Part shown: positions 36,145 to 43,662 of the stretch, one piece after another | Layout of the letters: each line of letters begins with the position of its first letter | Numbering within the stretch: the first letter of the stretch is position 1 | Assembly: GCA_016208965.1 (NCBI GenBank) | Contig: JACQXB010000023.1 | Span: 1 to 64,000, forward strand | DNA: 64,000 nucleotides | Direction of reading: 5' to 3' | Origin: Nitrospirota bacterium | Lineage (GTDB): Bacteria; Nitrospirota; Thermodesulfovibrionia; UBA6902; DSMQ01 | Notes under the pieces: model-generated | Databases searched by the model: none | What the model was told of the DNA's origin: nothing | What the model saw: only the letters and a program-made list of their open reading frames with translations | Program-made: the position numbers and the translations under genes

Positions 36145-36370
36145 TTATTTCTTTTGCAATGAGAGATAAAAACCTCTCATGGTCTTCTGGCGAAAGACTT
36201 TCTCAAACTGAAACACAGGGTCAAGGAGAAAAAATGCTTCACAGAAACTCCTCAAATGCCTCTCCTCTTTCCTCCTCCAAAGACAGGGAAGCTATCCAAG
36301 CCTCTAATTCAGCCCATGAGGAAACACCATCAGTCGGGCTTAGAAGATTAACTTTCTGTATAAAAAAGTG
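36145..36370 (-). pseudogene. Frameshifted fragment resembling a helicase/restriction-type N-terminus
   Basis: The minus strand reads SPTDGVSSWAELEAWIASLS, then LEEERGEAFEEF. After a one-base shift it continues CEAFFLLDPVFQFEKVFRQK and stops. The pattern GEAFEEF.EAFF..DP.....V resembles the opening of restriction-associated DEAD helicases or Mrr-like domains, but this is weak. It is a short remnant in the 391-base gap, which otherwise holds a small CCCCTC/GAGGGG hairpin and a CCCGTTCTCACGGG hairpin near 36410-36480. Confidence 0.35.
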
Positions 36371-36501
36371 TAGCTCAACGGAGGGATAGAATCAATTAGA
36401 ATTTCACTTAAAAATCTCCCCTCACCCCTTTGTCAAAGAGGGGATTAAAACTGGATTCCCGTTCTCACGGGAATGACAGATAAAACGCTATTAATAAGAT
36501 G

Positions 36502-36786
36502 TTACCTTTGTAAAGAAATAACAAGTCGTCTATTAAACACCTTTGCTATCCTGTTAAGGAATTCAAAAGAGGGCATACGCTTATCTTTAGGGCTTTCAAC
36601 TCTTGAAATTACTTGCTGTTTAGTCCCTATCTCTTTAGCCAATTGTGCCTGTGTGAGATGATGTGCCTTTCTTAAAAGAGCTATCTCCTGCGCTATCTTC
36701 CTTTTTGCTTCTGCCCTGTCAAAGTAAATCTTAAACTCCTTGTCATTTAAATGTCTCTCAATGTGTTTATCAAGGTCGCTTTTCAT
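36502..36786 (-). CDS. XRE-family helix-turn-helix protein
   Basis: This 94-residue protein has a clear HTH: AQEIALLRKAHHLTQAQLAKEIGTKQQVISRVESPKDKRMPSFEFLNRIAKVF. It resembles HigA/RelB-type antitoxin regulators but has no RelE-like partner next to it. It starts one base after the TumA-like gene stop, so it is probably the third gene of the TumE/TumA-like operon and may act as an additional regulator. Confidence 0.8.
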   Translation of the reverse strand: MKSDLDKHIERHLNDKEFKIYFDRAEAKRKIAQEIALLRKAHHLTQAQLAKEIGTKQQVISRVESPKDKRMPSFEFLNRIAKVFNRRLVISLQR

Positions 36787-36787
36787 T

Positions 36788-37162
36788 TCAAACCATTATC
36801 TCAACCAGTATCTTTTCATACTCAACAACTGGTTTGGTCTTGTGCCTGCCTTCTTTGGTTTTTTCAATCTCTATTAATCCAAGCTCTGAAAGGTAATGGA
36901 CATCGTCTGTAACATTCTTTGCATCTCTGTGTAATATCTTTGCAAGCTTATAGATGGAATCAGGCTTATATTTCCTGATAACCTTCAATATCCTCAATCG
37001 TTCATCGGTAATAAATTTCCTCATTGTCTTTAATGAGTCAAAAGAGATAACCGATTTAGGTTCTACTTTCTTGCCCTTTGCTACTGCTTTCATGGCATCC
37101 TTTGCCTCTCTAATAAATCCATCTTCACTCTGGATGTCCAATCTTACATTTTTAATCTTCAT
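36788..37162 (-). CDS. TumA-like antitoxin with winged helix
   Basis: This 124-residue protein has an N-terminal region rich in charged residues and a winged-helix segment (ERLRILKVIRKYKPDSIYKLAKILHRDAKNVTDDVHYLSELGLIEI). This matches HVO_A0114-type or TumA antitoxins. Its start overlaps the end of the TumE-like toxin gene by 11 bases. It should neutralise the toxin and repress the operon. Confidence 0.7.
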   Translation of the reverse strand: MKIKNVRLDIQSEDGFIREAKDAMKAVAKGKKVEPKSVISFDSLKTMRKFITDERLRILKVIRKYKPDSIYKLAKILHRDAKNVTDDVHYLSELGLIEIEKTKEGRHKTKPVVEYEKILVEIMV

Positions 37163-37436
37163 GGTTTACCCTCCTTGCATCGTTAAAAAAATCCTCAAAG
37201 AGTTTATCAATGCCCTTAAAGTTATAGGGATAAATATTGTCTTTATAATGCCTGTGGTCTCCTTTTCTTTCTGAATTGTCATAGCCTATTATCCTTTTAC
37301 CCTCTCTAATATAAACAAGAGAATATTTAAACCCATGTGGCTTGTCTGGTGTTTCAGTAACTTGCCATGCCTTGATTTCAATAATGTCTCCATTGGGATA
37401 AACCCTCTTACGCATTATGAAAGGCTTTGCCTTCAT
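37152..37436 (-). CDS. TumE-family toxin (DUF6516-like)
   Basis: From ATG 37436 the product of about 94 residues reads MKAKPFIMRKRVYPNGDIIEIKAWQV, HGFKYSLVYIREGKRIIGYDNSERKGDHRH and ends NFKGIDKLFEDFF. This matches TumE-type toxins (HGFKYSL...YDN..GKGDHRH). The open frame continues upstream to 37607, but that part is an integrase tail. No ribosome site precedes 37436. Instead a promoter (TTGCTT, 17 bases, TATAAT) ends seven bases before the ATG, so translation may be leaderless. Confidence 0.75.
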   Translation of the reverse strand: MKAKPFIMRKRVYPNGDIIEIKAWQVTETPDKPHGFKYSLVYIREGKRIIGYDNSERKGDHRHYKDNIYPYNFKGIDKLFEDFFNDARRVNHED

Positions 37437-37443
37437 ATAGGTT

Positions 37444-37472
37444 ATTATATACCATGTATCAGAATAAAGCAA
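37444..37472 (-). promoter_or_regulatory. Promoter of the TumE/TumA operon
   Basis: On the minus strand TTGCTT (37467-37472) is separated by 17 bases from TATAAT (37444-37449). Transcription would start at or next to the ATG at 37436, predicting a leaderless mRNA. Confidence 0.6.
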
Positions 37473-37494
37473 TAAAAAAGGCTTGGAATAACCT

Positions 37495-37607
37495 TGCCCT
37501 AAACTGTATAGTTTTTGTATAGTTGGCTTCTCATTCAAAGTGCTGTCCAGTATATCTACTGCCTTAACCTTATGAGATGGTGCAAGGTGGGAATATCTGA
37601 GGGTCAT
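37495..37607 (-). pseudogene. C-terminal fragment of a tyrosine recombinase
   Basis: MTLRYSHLAPSHKVKAVDIL reads from ATG 37607; the RYSHL motif holds the catalytic Tyr of XerC-like recombinases. It runs on to STLNEKPTIQKLYSLG and then into the TumE region. The catalytic Arg-His part is missing. A diverged second copy is at 34712-34815. Confidence 0.7.
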
Positions 37608-37802
37608 AGTGAGGGTCTTATCAAGAAATGAGACTTTTGACCAATTTCATTCTTTGAGAGTAAAAGGGCACTTCTTTTTATAAACCTCCAGAAGCAAAAA
37701 ACGGTCGTTGCCTCTAACTTGGTCGTTTTCGGATAAGAAAAATGCGGGGATGTATTGTCTCTATTAATCCCTATATACTAAGACGAGAATCTTTAAAACC
37801 TC

Positions 37803-37832
37803 TTGACAATAATGTAGCTTATAAGCTACTAT
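37803..37832 (+). promoter_or_regulatory. higBA promoter with palindromic operator
   Basis: TTGACA (37803-37808), an 18-base spacer and TACTAT (37827-37832). A perfect 16-base palindrome GTAGCTTATAAGCTAC (37814-37829) covers the spacer and -10, the expected place for HigA repression. The ATG follows eight bases after the -10 with no ribosome site, so higB is probably leaderless. Confidence 0.75.
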
Positions 37833-37839
37833 CAACATA

Positions 37840-38169
37840 ATGGAAACATGCCCTTTCACGTTTGAGTATTATATTACTGAAACTGGCAAGATTCCATTTA
37901 AAGAGTGGCTTGAAAGCCTCAAAGATATACATGCCCGGGCTAAAATTCGAATTGCACTTGACCGCATAAGGCTGGGAAACTTTGGACATGCTAAGTCTAT
38001 TGGTGAGGGCGTTAATGAATTGAAAATTGATTGCGGTCCCGGATACCGCGTATATTATGCTTTTACTGGAAAGACAATTGTTTTGCTTCTGCTTGGCGGA
38101 GATAAGGCATCACAGAGTAAAGATATTGCTCGTGCAAAGGAGTACAGGAGAGTATTTAAACGGAGGTGA
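37840..38169 (+). CDS. higB: HigB-like RelE/ParE-superfamily toxin
   Basis: The 109-residue toxin reads FEYYITETGKIPFKEWLESLKDIHARAKIRIALDRIRLGNFGHAKSIGEGVNELKIDCGPGYRVYYAFTGKTIVLLLLGGDK. This is the pattern of the phage-derived Gp49-like/HigB addiction-module killer proteins that cut mRNA on the ribosome. It is followed after five bases by an XRE-type antitoxin. Both reading frames are intact. Confidence 0.85.
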   Translation: METCPFTFEYYITETGKIPFKEWLESLKDIHARAKIRIALDRIRLGNFGHAKSIGEGVNELKIDCGPGYRVYYAFTGKTIVLLLLGGDKASQSKDIARAKEYRRVFKRR

Positions 38170-38174
38170 TATAA

Positions 38175-38486
38175 ATGGCAATAAAACCAAAAAAGAGTTA
38201 TCAGGAAGACCTTATTGAAAGTCTGAAAAATCCGAAAGAGGCTGCCGCATATTTGAATGCTGCAATTGAAGAAGGAGACCGTGAATTATTATTGCTCGCG
38301 CTCAGAAATATTGCCGAAGCTCAAGGCGGAATATCAGCAATAGCAAAAAAGGCTCATCTTAACAGGGAACACCTTTATCGTGCTCTTTCAAGGCGAGGCA
38401 ATCCTGAAATAAGAAGCCTGCTGACACTGCTTCACGCTATGGGACTGGAGCTTAGTGTAAAGGTGCAGAAACAGGTTTATGCATAA
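38175..38486 (+). CDS. higA: HigA-like addiction-module antidote protein
   Basis: This 103-residue antitoxin has the layout of the addiction-module antidote family (DLIESLKNPKEAAAYLNAAIEEGDRELLLLALRNIAEAQGGISAIAKKAHLNREHLYRALSRRGNPEIRSLLTLLHAMG), which includes an HTH. GGAGGTG is well placed upstream. It should bind the palindrome in the promoter. Its C-terminal 40 codons are duplicated at 34812-34936. Confidence 0.87.
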   Translation: MAIKPKKSYQEDLIESLKNPKEAAAYLNAAIEEGDRELLLLALRNIAEAQGGISAIAKKAHLNREHLYRALSRRGNPEIRSLLTLLHAMGLELSVKVQKQVYA

Positions 38487-38541
38487 GTCAGCAGATGTAG
38501 GCACTCTTTATCAAAAATAGTCCCTACTTTTTACTATGTAT

Positions 38542-38577
38542 GGTGATAACAAGAAAACTTGTTATCACCCTTTTTTG
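38542..38577 (+). terminator. Rho-independent terminator of higBA
   Basis: The perfect 12-base stem GGTGATAACAAG/CTTGTTATCACC has a four-A loop, followed by CTTTTTT. It isolates higBA from the cassette that follows. Confidence 0.9.
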
Positions 38578-38718
38578 CGTGGATAACAAGTTAGGAATTA
38601 TAATCACATCCATGAAAAATTGTCAAATTCGTTGCTTAATGCTATCGCTTGTAGTATGATAACAAGAAACCAGTTAATAATATTGTTAGGCTGTAAATAA
38701 AACGAAAGGAGACCATCA

Positions 38719-39213
38719 ATGTTCAGATACAAGCCGAGACAAAAGAATTTATTGTATCTGTTCTTAGCTTTTATTTTAGCACTGGGCGTTGGCGGATGTT
38801 CTGTAAAGCTTATTACAGACCATGATGCGAACACATTTGAGGAAATTTTAAAGGTTTCAAAAAAAGTTGATTGATTTTACGGTAACTTACTTGAGACACC
38901 AGAAATCGACAGGAAATATTCGAAATACGCCGAACAATACGTTGAGATAGAAACGGACATTAGATCGCTCATAACACGCAATCAAGCTAGGCCACTAAAT
39001 GAAGAATCAATAAAGATTTCAGAAACAATTCTTAAACTTTGGGTTAAATACAAGCAAAAATATCAAAAAGAAGATAGCTACTCAAATGGTACAGCAAAAC
39101 TTGATAGAAATAGATTCGTTAGACTATTCAATGCGGCGGCTGCCGCAGAAGAAGTAAAAAAACTAGAACCAGATGATCGTGATGATAAAAAAGATAGTAA
39201 AGAAGTTAAGTAA
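38719..39213 (+). pseudogene. Lipoprotein gene interrupted by an in-frame TGA
   Basis: From ATG 38719 (GAAAGGAG upstream) the product has an N-terminal KPRQKN, a hydrophobic core and the lipobox GVGGC-S. At codon 52 there is a TGA (38872-38874). The same frame then stays open for 112 more codons to TAA 39211-39213, with sensible helical, charged composition (KYSKYAEQYVEIETDIRS, LKLWVKYKQKYQKEDSYSNG). A single TGG-to-TGA change would explain it. No other gene here uses TGA as sense and no SECIS-like element was seen, so it is probably a recent null allele or a sequence error. Confidence 0.7.
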
Positions 39214-39247
39214 TTATGAATGAATCGACTTGCAGGAGGTTCCATAA

Positions 39248-39571
39248 ATGGGTTTTGATATTGATAAAACACTAAATGAAATGGCAAAAGCTATTGGAGC
39301 AATTTTTACCGGTGAGTGGCCCAAAGTCAAAGACTGCGTAGAAAATGTGCTCAAGGATGAGAGGAAAGCATTGGCAGATATTGCGAAAGCTCGATTGTCA
39401 GACAATATAAATGATGATGAATTAAAATCTCAGCTTGAAGACGAACAGGCAACATTGGAAGCCGCTCTCTTGGTTTGCGGACTAAAAGCAAAAGCAATGG
39501 TTCAGAAGGCAATAAATGCTGCCCTAAAAGTTTTTGAGGATGCTGTTAAAACGGCTATAAAGGCAATGTAA
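39248..39571 (+). CDS. Small alpha-helical protein of unknown function (cassette gene 2)
   Basis: The 107-residue protein begins GFDIDKTLNEMAKAIGAIFTGEWPKVKDCVENVLKDERKALADIA and is almost wholly helical and amphipathic, with many Ala, Lys and Asp residues and two Cys. CAGGAGG is seven bases upstream of the ATG. It has no signal peptide. The family is not recognised. It is sandwiched between a lipoprotein and a two-helix membrane protein in the same cassette, which suggests a joint envelope-related job. Confidence 0.7.
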   Translation: MGFDIDKTLNEMAKAIGAIFTGEWPKVKDCVENVLKDERKALADIAKARLSDNINDDELKSQLEDEQATLEAALLVCGLKAKAMVQKAINAALKVFEDAVKTAIKAM

Positions 39572-39633
39572 CATTAGAAGGTCTACATGGCTTTAGACAA
39601 ACTGTAGCATTAAATTGAAAGGAGGTATATAAA

Positions 39634-39960
39634 ATGGCAATCTTTTTTAAATCAACACCAATAATTAACACAGCCAAAGATTTATTTGAAGAAGCTCTAA
39701 AAACGGATCCTGCCACAATTTCTCAGCCATCTGTTGAGGCAGCTAAAAAGGCAGAGGAAATTGCTCGTTCGGCGAGGGGTTCTTTTTCTTGGGGGCGACT
39801 TGCTGTAGCTATAGTATTACTACTTGGGATATTGATTGCTGCTATCTATACCGCTCAAAACGATAAGTTAGTAGATTTGTATAAGTTGCTACTACATTCT
39901 TTTGAGTTGATCTTAGGAGCGGTTGTAGGTCTTCTCACTGGAGAAGCAATCAGCCGTTAA
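39634..39960 (+). CDS. Small two-helix membrane protein of unknown function (cassette gene 3)
   Basis: The 108-residue protein has transmembrane segments at about residues 55-75 (WGRLAVAIVLLLGILIAAIY) and 86-105 (LLHSFELILGAVVGLLTGEA). An amphipathic N-terminal half precedes them. A strong AAAGGAGG precedes the ATG. The layout recalls holin-like or small pore proteins, but no family is recognised. Its stop lies 37 bases before the attC site. Confidence 0.7.
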   Translation: MAIFFKSTPIINTAKDLFEEALKTDPATISQPSVEAAKKAEEIARSARGSFSWGRLAVAIVLLLGILIAAIYTAQNDKLVDLYKLLLHSFELILGAVVGLLTGEAISR

Positions 39961-39996
39961 AAAAAAGATAAGGACAGCGTCATGGAATGTATGAGT

Positions 39997-40056
39997 GCCT
40001 AACAAATCACTCAAGACCGACGCGCAAAATCGCGCGTCTTAGTTCGGCCGTTAAAA
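39997..40056 (+). repeat. attC recombination site
   Basis: It starts GCCTAACAA (R'' RYYYAAC core), continues TCACTCAAGACC, has the central stem GACGCGC/GCGCGTC around AAAAT, then TTAGTTCGGC and ends CGTTA. Length and layout closely resemble known short attC sites of aadA-type cassettes (TAACAA.TCA.TCAAG...CGGCTTAA.TC...CGTTA). It lies immediately after cassette gene 3. Confidence 0.8.
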
Positions 40057-40219
40057 TGAATTTATTCAGGAAACTGTTCACTCCCAATAAAACAACGTGC
40101 AAATTGGGCAAGAAATCTATTATAACTCTTTCCTAAATGTGGGTTGATAATTCTGATATTAAGAATCGGGCGGTAAATATTCCCACTGCATAATGTAAAG
40201 GGGCAATTCTTGATGGGCA

Positions 40220-40414
40220 TTAGTAAATGTGAACCCTGTCTTTTTCAGGGACATAGAAGATTACAGGGTCTTTTGCTCCTTTTTTCTTTGCTTCCTCAAA
40301 GACCTTTGATGGGTATTTGCCAAAGCTTAGGACTCTTTTATCTTTGAATGATTTTGTGGCTACATATTGACCGCTGTATTTATCCCCATCTTTTACTAAA
40401 ATGTTTCGTGGCAT
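40220..40414 (-). CDS. DUF5678-like small protein
   Basis: The product of about 64 residues (MPRNILVKDGDKYSGQYVATKSFKDKRVLSFGKYPSKVFEEAKKKGAKDPVIFYVPEKDRVHIY) follows the DUF5678 pattern: a tight beta pair around KY.G.YVA, then a helix with an A..KG motif, then an exposed YVP strand. ATG 40414 has GGAGGG four bases upstream. These proteins often accompany small TA-like modules. It sits directly downstream of trpD on the same strand. Confidence 0.6.
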   Translation of the reverse strand: MPRNILVKDGDKYSGQYVATKSFKDKRVLSFGKYPSKVFEEAKKKGAKDPVIFYVPEKDRVHIY

Positions 40415-40467
40415 ATAACCCTCCGATCTTAATGCTATTATATCAGAAAATATATAAAATGAGACTT

Positions 40468-41484
40468 TCAATCCTTTAGTCTATTGGTAAAAACCTTTAT
40501 CTCTTCTAATTTCTTGTAAGCCTTTCCTGAATCTATTACATTGGATGCCTTGCCTACGGCATCAGAGAAGTTTTCTGCCACATCTCCTGATATAAGGGCT
40601 GCTGCTGTATTGAGTAAGACTATATCCCTCTTGGCTCCCTTCTTGCCATTTAATATATCAAGGGTTATCTTTGCGTTCTCCTGAGCAACACCTCCAATTA
40701 AATCTTCTTTTTTAGCCCTTGTAAGACCTAAATCCTCAGGTGTTATGTAGTAAGTATTAACTCTGCCATTTTTTAGCTCTGATATCTTTGTTCTTCCTGT
40801 AATTGTTATCTCATCAAGTCCGTCCTCGCCATGAACAACAAAAGCGCGTGCTGTACCAAGGTTATTAAGTGCCTCTGCTATTACCTCTGTGAGATCACCC
40901 CTGAAAACACCAAGCACCTGTCTTTTAGCCCCCGCAGGATTTGTAAGAGGCCCAAGCATATTAAATATAGTCCTTATCCCCATCTCTTTTCTTGGGCCTA
41001 TGGCATACTTCATTGCTGGATGAAATAGTGGAGCAAATAAGAATCCAAATCCTGTAGCATTAAGGCATTCTTCAACCTCTTCGGGCCTGAGGTCTATTCT
41101 TACACCTAATGCCTCAAGCACATCTGCGCTTCCTGATTGACTTGATACAGAACGGTTTCCGTGCTTGGCTACCGGGACTCCGCAGGCAGCTACAATTATG
41201 GCTGAGGTAGTAGATATATTGAATGTATGAGCCATATCGCCGCCAGTCCCACAGGTATCAACAGTGCGGTCAGGCGCCTTTATTTTTACTGCCTTTTCAC
41301 GCATAACCCTTGCTGCGACTGTAATCTCCTCAATGGTCTCGCCTTTTATTCTTATGGCGGTAAGAAAAGACGCAATCTGGGCATCTGTGGCACTGCCTTC
41401 CATTATGTCACGCATTGCCCCAGCCATCTGGTCCTGAGAGAGATTATTGTTGTGCACTAATAAATTAATTGCCTCTTTAATCAT
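40468..41484 (-). CDS. trpD: Anthranilate phosphoribosyltransferase (TrpD)
   Basis: This 338-residue enzyme transfers phosphoribose to anthranilate in tryptophan synthesis. Motifs are TVDTCGTGGDMAHTFNISTTSA, AKHGNRSVSSQSGSADVLEALG, FLFAPLFHPAMK, GPRKEMGIRTIFNMLGPLTNPA and VHGEDGLDEI. It stands alone, away from other trp genes, inside an otherwise accessory region, so it marks a return to core sequence. Confidence 0.95.
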   Translation of the reverse strand: MIKEAINLLVHNNNLSQDQMAGAMRDIMEGSATDAQIASFLTAIRIKGETIEEITVAARVMREKAVKIKAPDRTVDTCGTGGDMAHTFNISTTSAIIVAACGVPVAKHGNRSVSSQSGSADVLEALGVRIDLRPEEVEECLNATGFGFLFAPLFHPAMKYAIGPRKEMGIRTIFNMLGPLTNPAGAKRQVLGVFRGDLTEVIAEALNNLGTARAFVVHGEDGLDEITITGRTKISELKNGRVNTYYITPEDLGLTRAKKEDLIGGVAQENAKITLDILNGKKGAKRDIVLLNTAAALISGDVAENFSDAVGKASNVIDSGKAYKKLEEIKVFTNRLKD

Positions 41485-41564
41485 TAGCTTTTGTCATATT
41501 ATAGCATCTTCCAGTATTTATTCATGCCAAAATTTTAGCGTCTGTCTTATAATAGTCAGATACT

Positions 41565-41927
41565 TTGCTGGGGAAGATTGAGAGGAGGGAGAACGATTGG
41601 ATTAACTCCGTCATAAATCTCCTGCTTAACCTGCAGAAGACCGTGGAAGAAGAGAGCATGGACGCACAACCTGAGTCCCTGCTTGAGGCGATAGACGCCT
41701 TCCCCGGCGCCGTAGTTATCGTTACCCATAGCGAAATGATACTTCATGCCATCGCGACAAGGCTCATTGTCTTTGACAACGGGAAGGCAACACTTTTTGA
41801 AGGCACGTATACAGAACAACGTAAAAGATTTTATCAATATAAATTTCCCTCCCTTTGCCAAAGAGAAGGAAATAAATGCGTGCTTTACAAAATTAAGAAA
41901 CTTTTTGATAACGCCGGGAGCCTTTAG
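41565..41927 (+). pseudogene. C-terminal remnant of an ABC-F type ATPase
   Basis: Residues 32-80 of the frame (ESMDAQPESLLEAIDAFPGAVVIVTHSEMILHAIATRLIVFDNGKATLFEGTYTE) match the end of the second nucleotide-binding domain of ABC-F proteins: the D-loop region, then the switch His in VTHSEM, then the GKA..FEG.Y tail. Walker A, signature and Walker B are absent. The flanks do not continue the family. It overlaps the convergent antitoxin-like gene by 35 bases. Confidence 0.65.
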
Positions 41928-42135
41928 CTATTTTGCCTTCCCTTTTCATCCTGCTTATCAAACTCTCTACAGTTTCATCTTTAAAAAGCTCTCTCCTAAG
42001 TTTTGTATAATCTCCTTCGCCTTTTTCATACTGCAGGAAGAATTTTAAGGCGTCCGCAACTCCAAGATGTTCTTTTAACACTTTCCATCCGGCTTTTCTC
42101 AACTCTACAGGTGTTAATTCTAAAGCTTTCCTCAT
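41893..42135 (-). CDS. Antitoxin-like partner of a PIN protein
   Basis: This 80-residue basic protein (MRKALELTPVELRKAGWKVLKEHLGVADALKFFLQYEKGEGDYTKLRRELFKDETVESLISRMKREG) is encoded with its ATG overlapping the PIN gene stop. The arrangement of PIN protein followed by this type of helical protein is seen in other genomes as a TA pair with reversed order. DNA-binding ability is not obvious. Confidence 0.6.
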   Translation of the reverse strand: MRKALELTPVELRKAGWKVLKEHLGVADALKFFLQYEKGEGDYTKLRRELFKDETVESLISRMKREGKIAKGSRRYQKVS

Positions 42136-42581
42136 TACTTGAAAACCTCCTCTACTACAAATCTTATTAAGGGTCTAACCTTAACTTTCAACATTTTCTC
42201 TATGGTTTTGCATTTCTTTACCAGAATATCATCACATGTCACAAAAAAGTCAGCTTTTGCATTTTCTGCACATGCAATATGTAGTGCATCAATACCCATA
42301 ATACCAAACTTCTCAATCTCTTTTGCCCTTTTTTCTAAATCCTCATCATAGTCAACATATGTTGAAGATAATTCCAATAAATCACTGATTATGTCTTTAC
42401 GGTCTGTATAAGGATTATGGCTGTTTTCATCTTCAAGTGTAAAAGAACTTACGATAGTGATTTCTTTCTTGATAGCTTTTGACAGCAGCAATATGAATTC
42501 CAATGTCTCTATAACAATTCTTGCCTGCCGCTGCTCATCAAAAGGTCTGTTGTATACACAGAGGTCTAAATATAATTTCAC
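42135..42581 (-). CDS. PIN-domain protein
   Basis: This 148-residue protein has the PIN acidic residues in KLYLDLCVYNRPFDEQ, FTLEDENSH, GIMGIDALHIACAE and FFVTCDDILVKKC. It is complete. It lies upstream of and overlaps the antitoxin-like gene. It is expected to be an RNase toxin; the first strand's Asp and the ALHIA helix are typical of a separate PIN subclass from the VapC at 1846-2259. Confidence 0.75.
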   Translation of the reverse strand: MKLYLDLCVYNRPFDEQRQARIVIETLEFILLLSKAIKKEITIVSSFTLEDENSHNPYTDRKDIISDLLELSSTYVDYDEDLEKRAKEIEKFGIMGIDALHIACAENAKADFFVTCDDILVKKCKTIEKMLKVKVRPLIRFVVEEVFK

Positions 42582-42609
42582 TTTTCAGCTGCCTTTTACA
42601 ATTGAAATC

Positions 42610-42807
42610 TCAATGTATCTTACTATAAAAGGGTGCATACTCCTGCTCTTTTATAAGATTAGCAGCATAAGGATAAAATTTAATATAGGGCTGTCCATGA
42701 CAAATATTGGGGTCTATTTCTATAGGTTCATTTATTAAATTTACCCTCTTCTCGTAAACGATAAGAAATTTGATTTTATTCTTGCACATTCTTTTATAAT
42801 CTGTCAA
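42610..42807 (-). pseudogene. Degraded DUF433 protein
   Basis: The segment NEPIEIDPNICHGQPYIKFYPYAANLIKEQEY matches the start of DUF433 (I.IDP.ICGGKPVIKGTRIPV..IL) but then diverges and stops. The upstream part of the frame looks unrelated. DUF433 proteins usually pair with PIN/DUF5615 toxins. Probably inactive. Confidence 0.5.
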
Positions 42808-42848
42808 ACGATAAAAAGGGCTTGTACCTCAGGTTGCTAAACTCGCTA

Positions 42849-43613
42849 CTAAGGTAAGAGTTTAACTTGTTTGAAAACTTTTTTAAAAGAGGAAATCAAG
42901 TTTTTTGCTCGGTTATAATACATGGCATGGGAAGGCTTATCTCTGACATTTGATATATCCAGAATTGTCGTGTTTATTCCAATAGGGCAATTTCCACCTA
43001 AGAGAAAAAGATCAACGTCATCCTTAAACTCTTTGATACCTTCAATTGGGTCAATAATAGGTTTATGACCGGATCTATTAGCAGAGGTATTTGCAATCGG
43101 AAAATCAGCTTCTTCAACAAGAACTTCGGTTACTTTATCCATGCAAACTATAAGTACAGAATCAGAATTAGAAGTCACAAAATCAGGAATAGCATAATTT
43201 CCTTCTCGATTTTTTTTCTTCTTTAAGACAAAACTGAGATAACCAGGCCAAAATTTCTGTGGTAATATTTCAAATTTCTTATCAATTACTGCCCACTCTT
43301 TCAAACGGTTATATTTAGCAAGCACGGTCAATGCTTTGTCTCGTGACCTATTTTTGACGCGGTATAATCTCTCCACGGCTTTCTTATCCGTTGCTTTGAC
43401 AGCTATTCCATATGTGAGTTCAGAGTAATATAAAACGAGACCACCATTGCCCAACACTTTTATAGCTTGTTGCACATTTTCTTTTACTGTTGGCCCAAGC
43501 AAAATTTTATTAATTAATTGAGGATCATCACGCTTTAAATCTTCCATAAATTTCAGCAATTCTTCTGTTGGTGGATACAAAAGTTCCTTTTTCCCTCTCA
43601 TGGTATTAGTCAT
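42849..43613 (-). CDS. YrdC/Sua5-domain protein
   Basis: The 254-residue protein has an N-terminal extension of about 50 residues and then a YrdC domain: QAIKVLGNGGLVLYYSELTYGIAVKATDKKAVERLYRVKNRSRDKALTVLAKY, KFWPGYLSFVL, DFPIANTSANRSG, NTTILDIS. Normal TsaC has TVYGLGADA and K.R....P; here TYGIAVKA and KNRSRDKAL are close but changed. It may be a divergent threonylcarbamoyl-AMP synthase paralogue with another substrate. It sits between a leuC remnant and TA genes. Confidence 0.75.
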   Translation of the reverse strand: MTNTMRGKKELLYPPTEELLKFMEDLKRDDPQLINKILLGPTVKENVQQAIKVLGNGGLVLYYSELTYGIAVKATDKKAVERLYRVKNRSRDKALTVLAKYNRLKEWAVIDKKFEILPQKFWPGYLSFVLKKKKNREGNYAIPDFVTSNSDSVLIVCMDKVTEVLVEEADFPIANTSANRSGHKPIIDPIEGIKEFKDDVDLFLLGGNCPIGINTTILDISNVRDKPSHAMYYNRAKNLISSFKKVFKQVKLLP

Positions 43614-43662
43614 TAATTCCTCTCCAAAAGAAAATATATTTAATTACCAAAACTAATATGTC

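Larger units (their letters stand above)
38686..40050 (+). mobile_element. Integron-type gene cassette with three genes
   Basis: The left boundary is GTTAGGC at 38685-38691 (perfect GTTRRRY core). The right boundary is an attC-like site at 39997-40052 that begins GCCTAAC. The first bases of the cassette (AGGC) complement the start of its own attC (GCCT), as expected after site-specific integration. Genes are all on the plus strand and the first ATG is 28 bases inside. No integron integrase or second attC is visible in the window. Confidence 0.7.

Noticed and set aside
38580-38685. A second attC site ending at GTTAGGC 38685-38691
   Set aside because: No RYYYAAC partner with a foldable stem was found in the preceding 150 bases; the position may be an attI-like or secondary insertion site instead.
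38719-39213. TGA recoding as tryptophan or selenocysteine in the cassette lipoprotein
   Set aside because: Other genes in the window end with TGA at the expected place, and no SECIS-like hairpin follows the codon.
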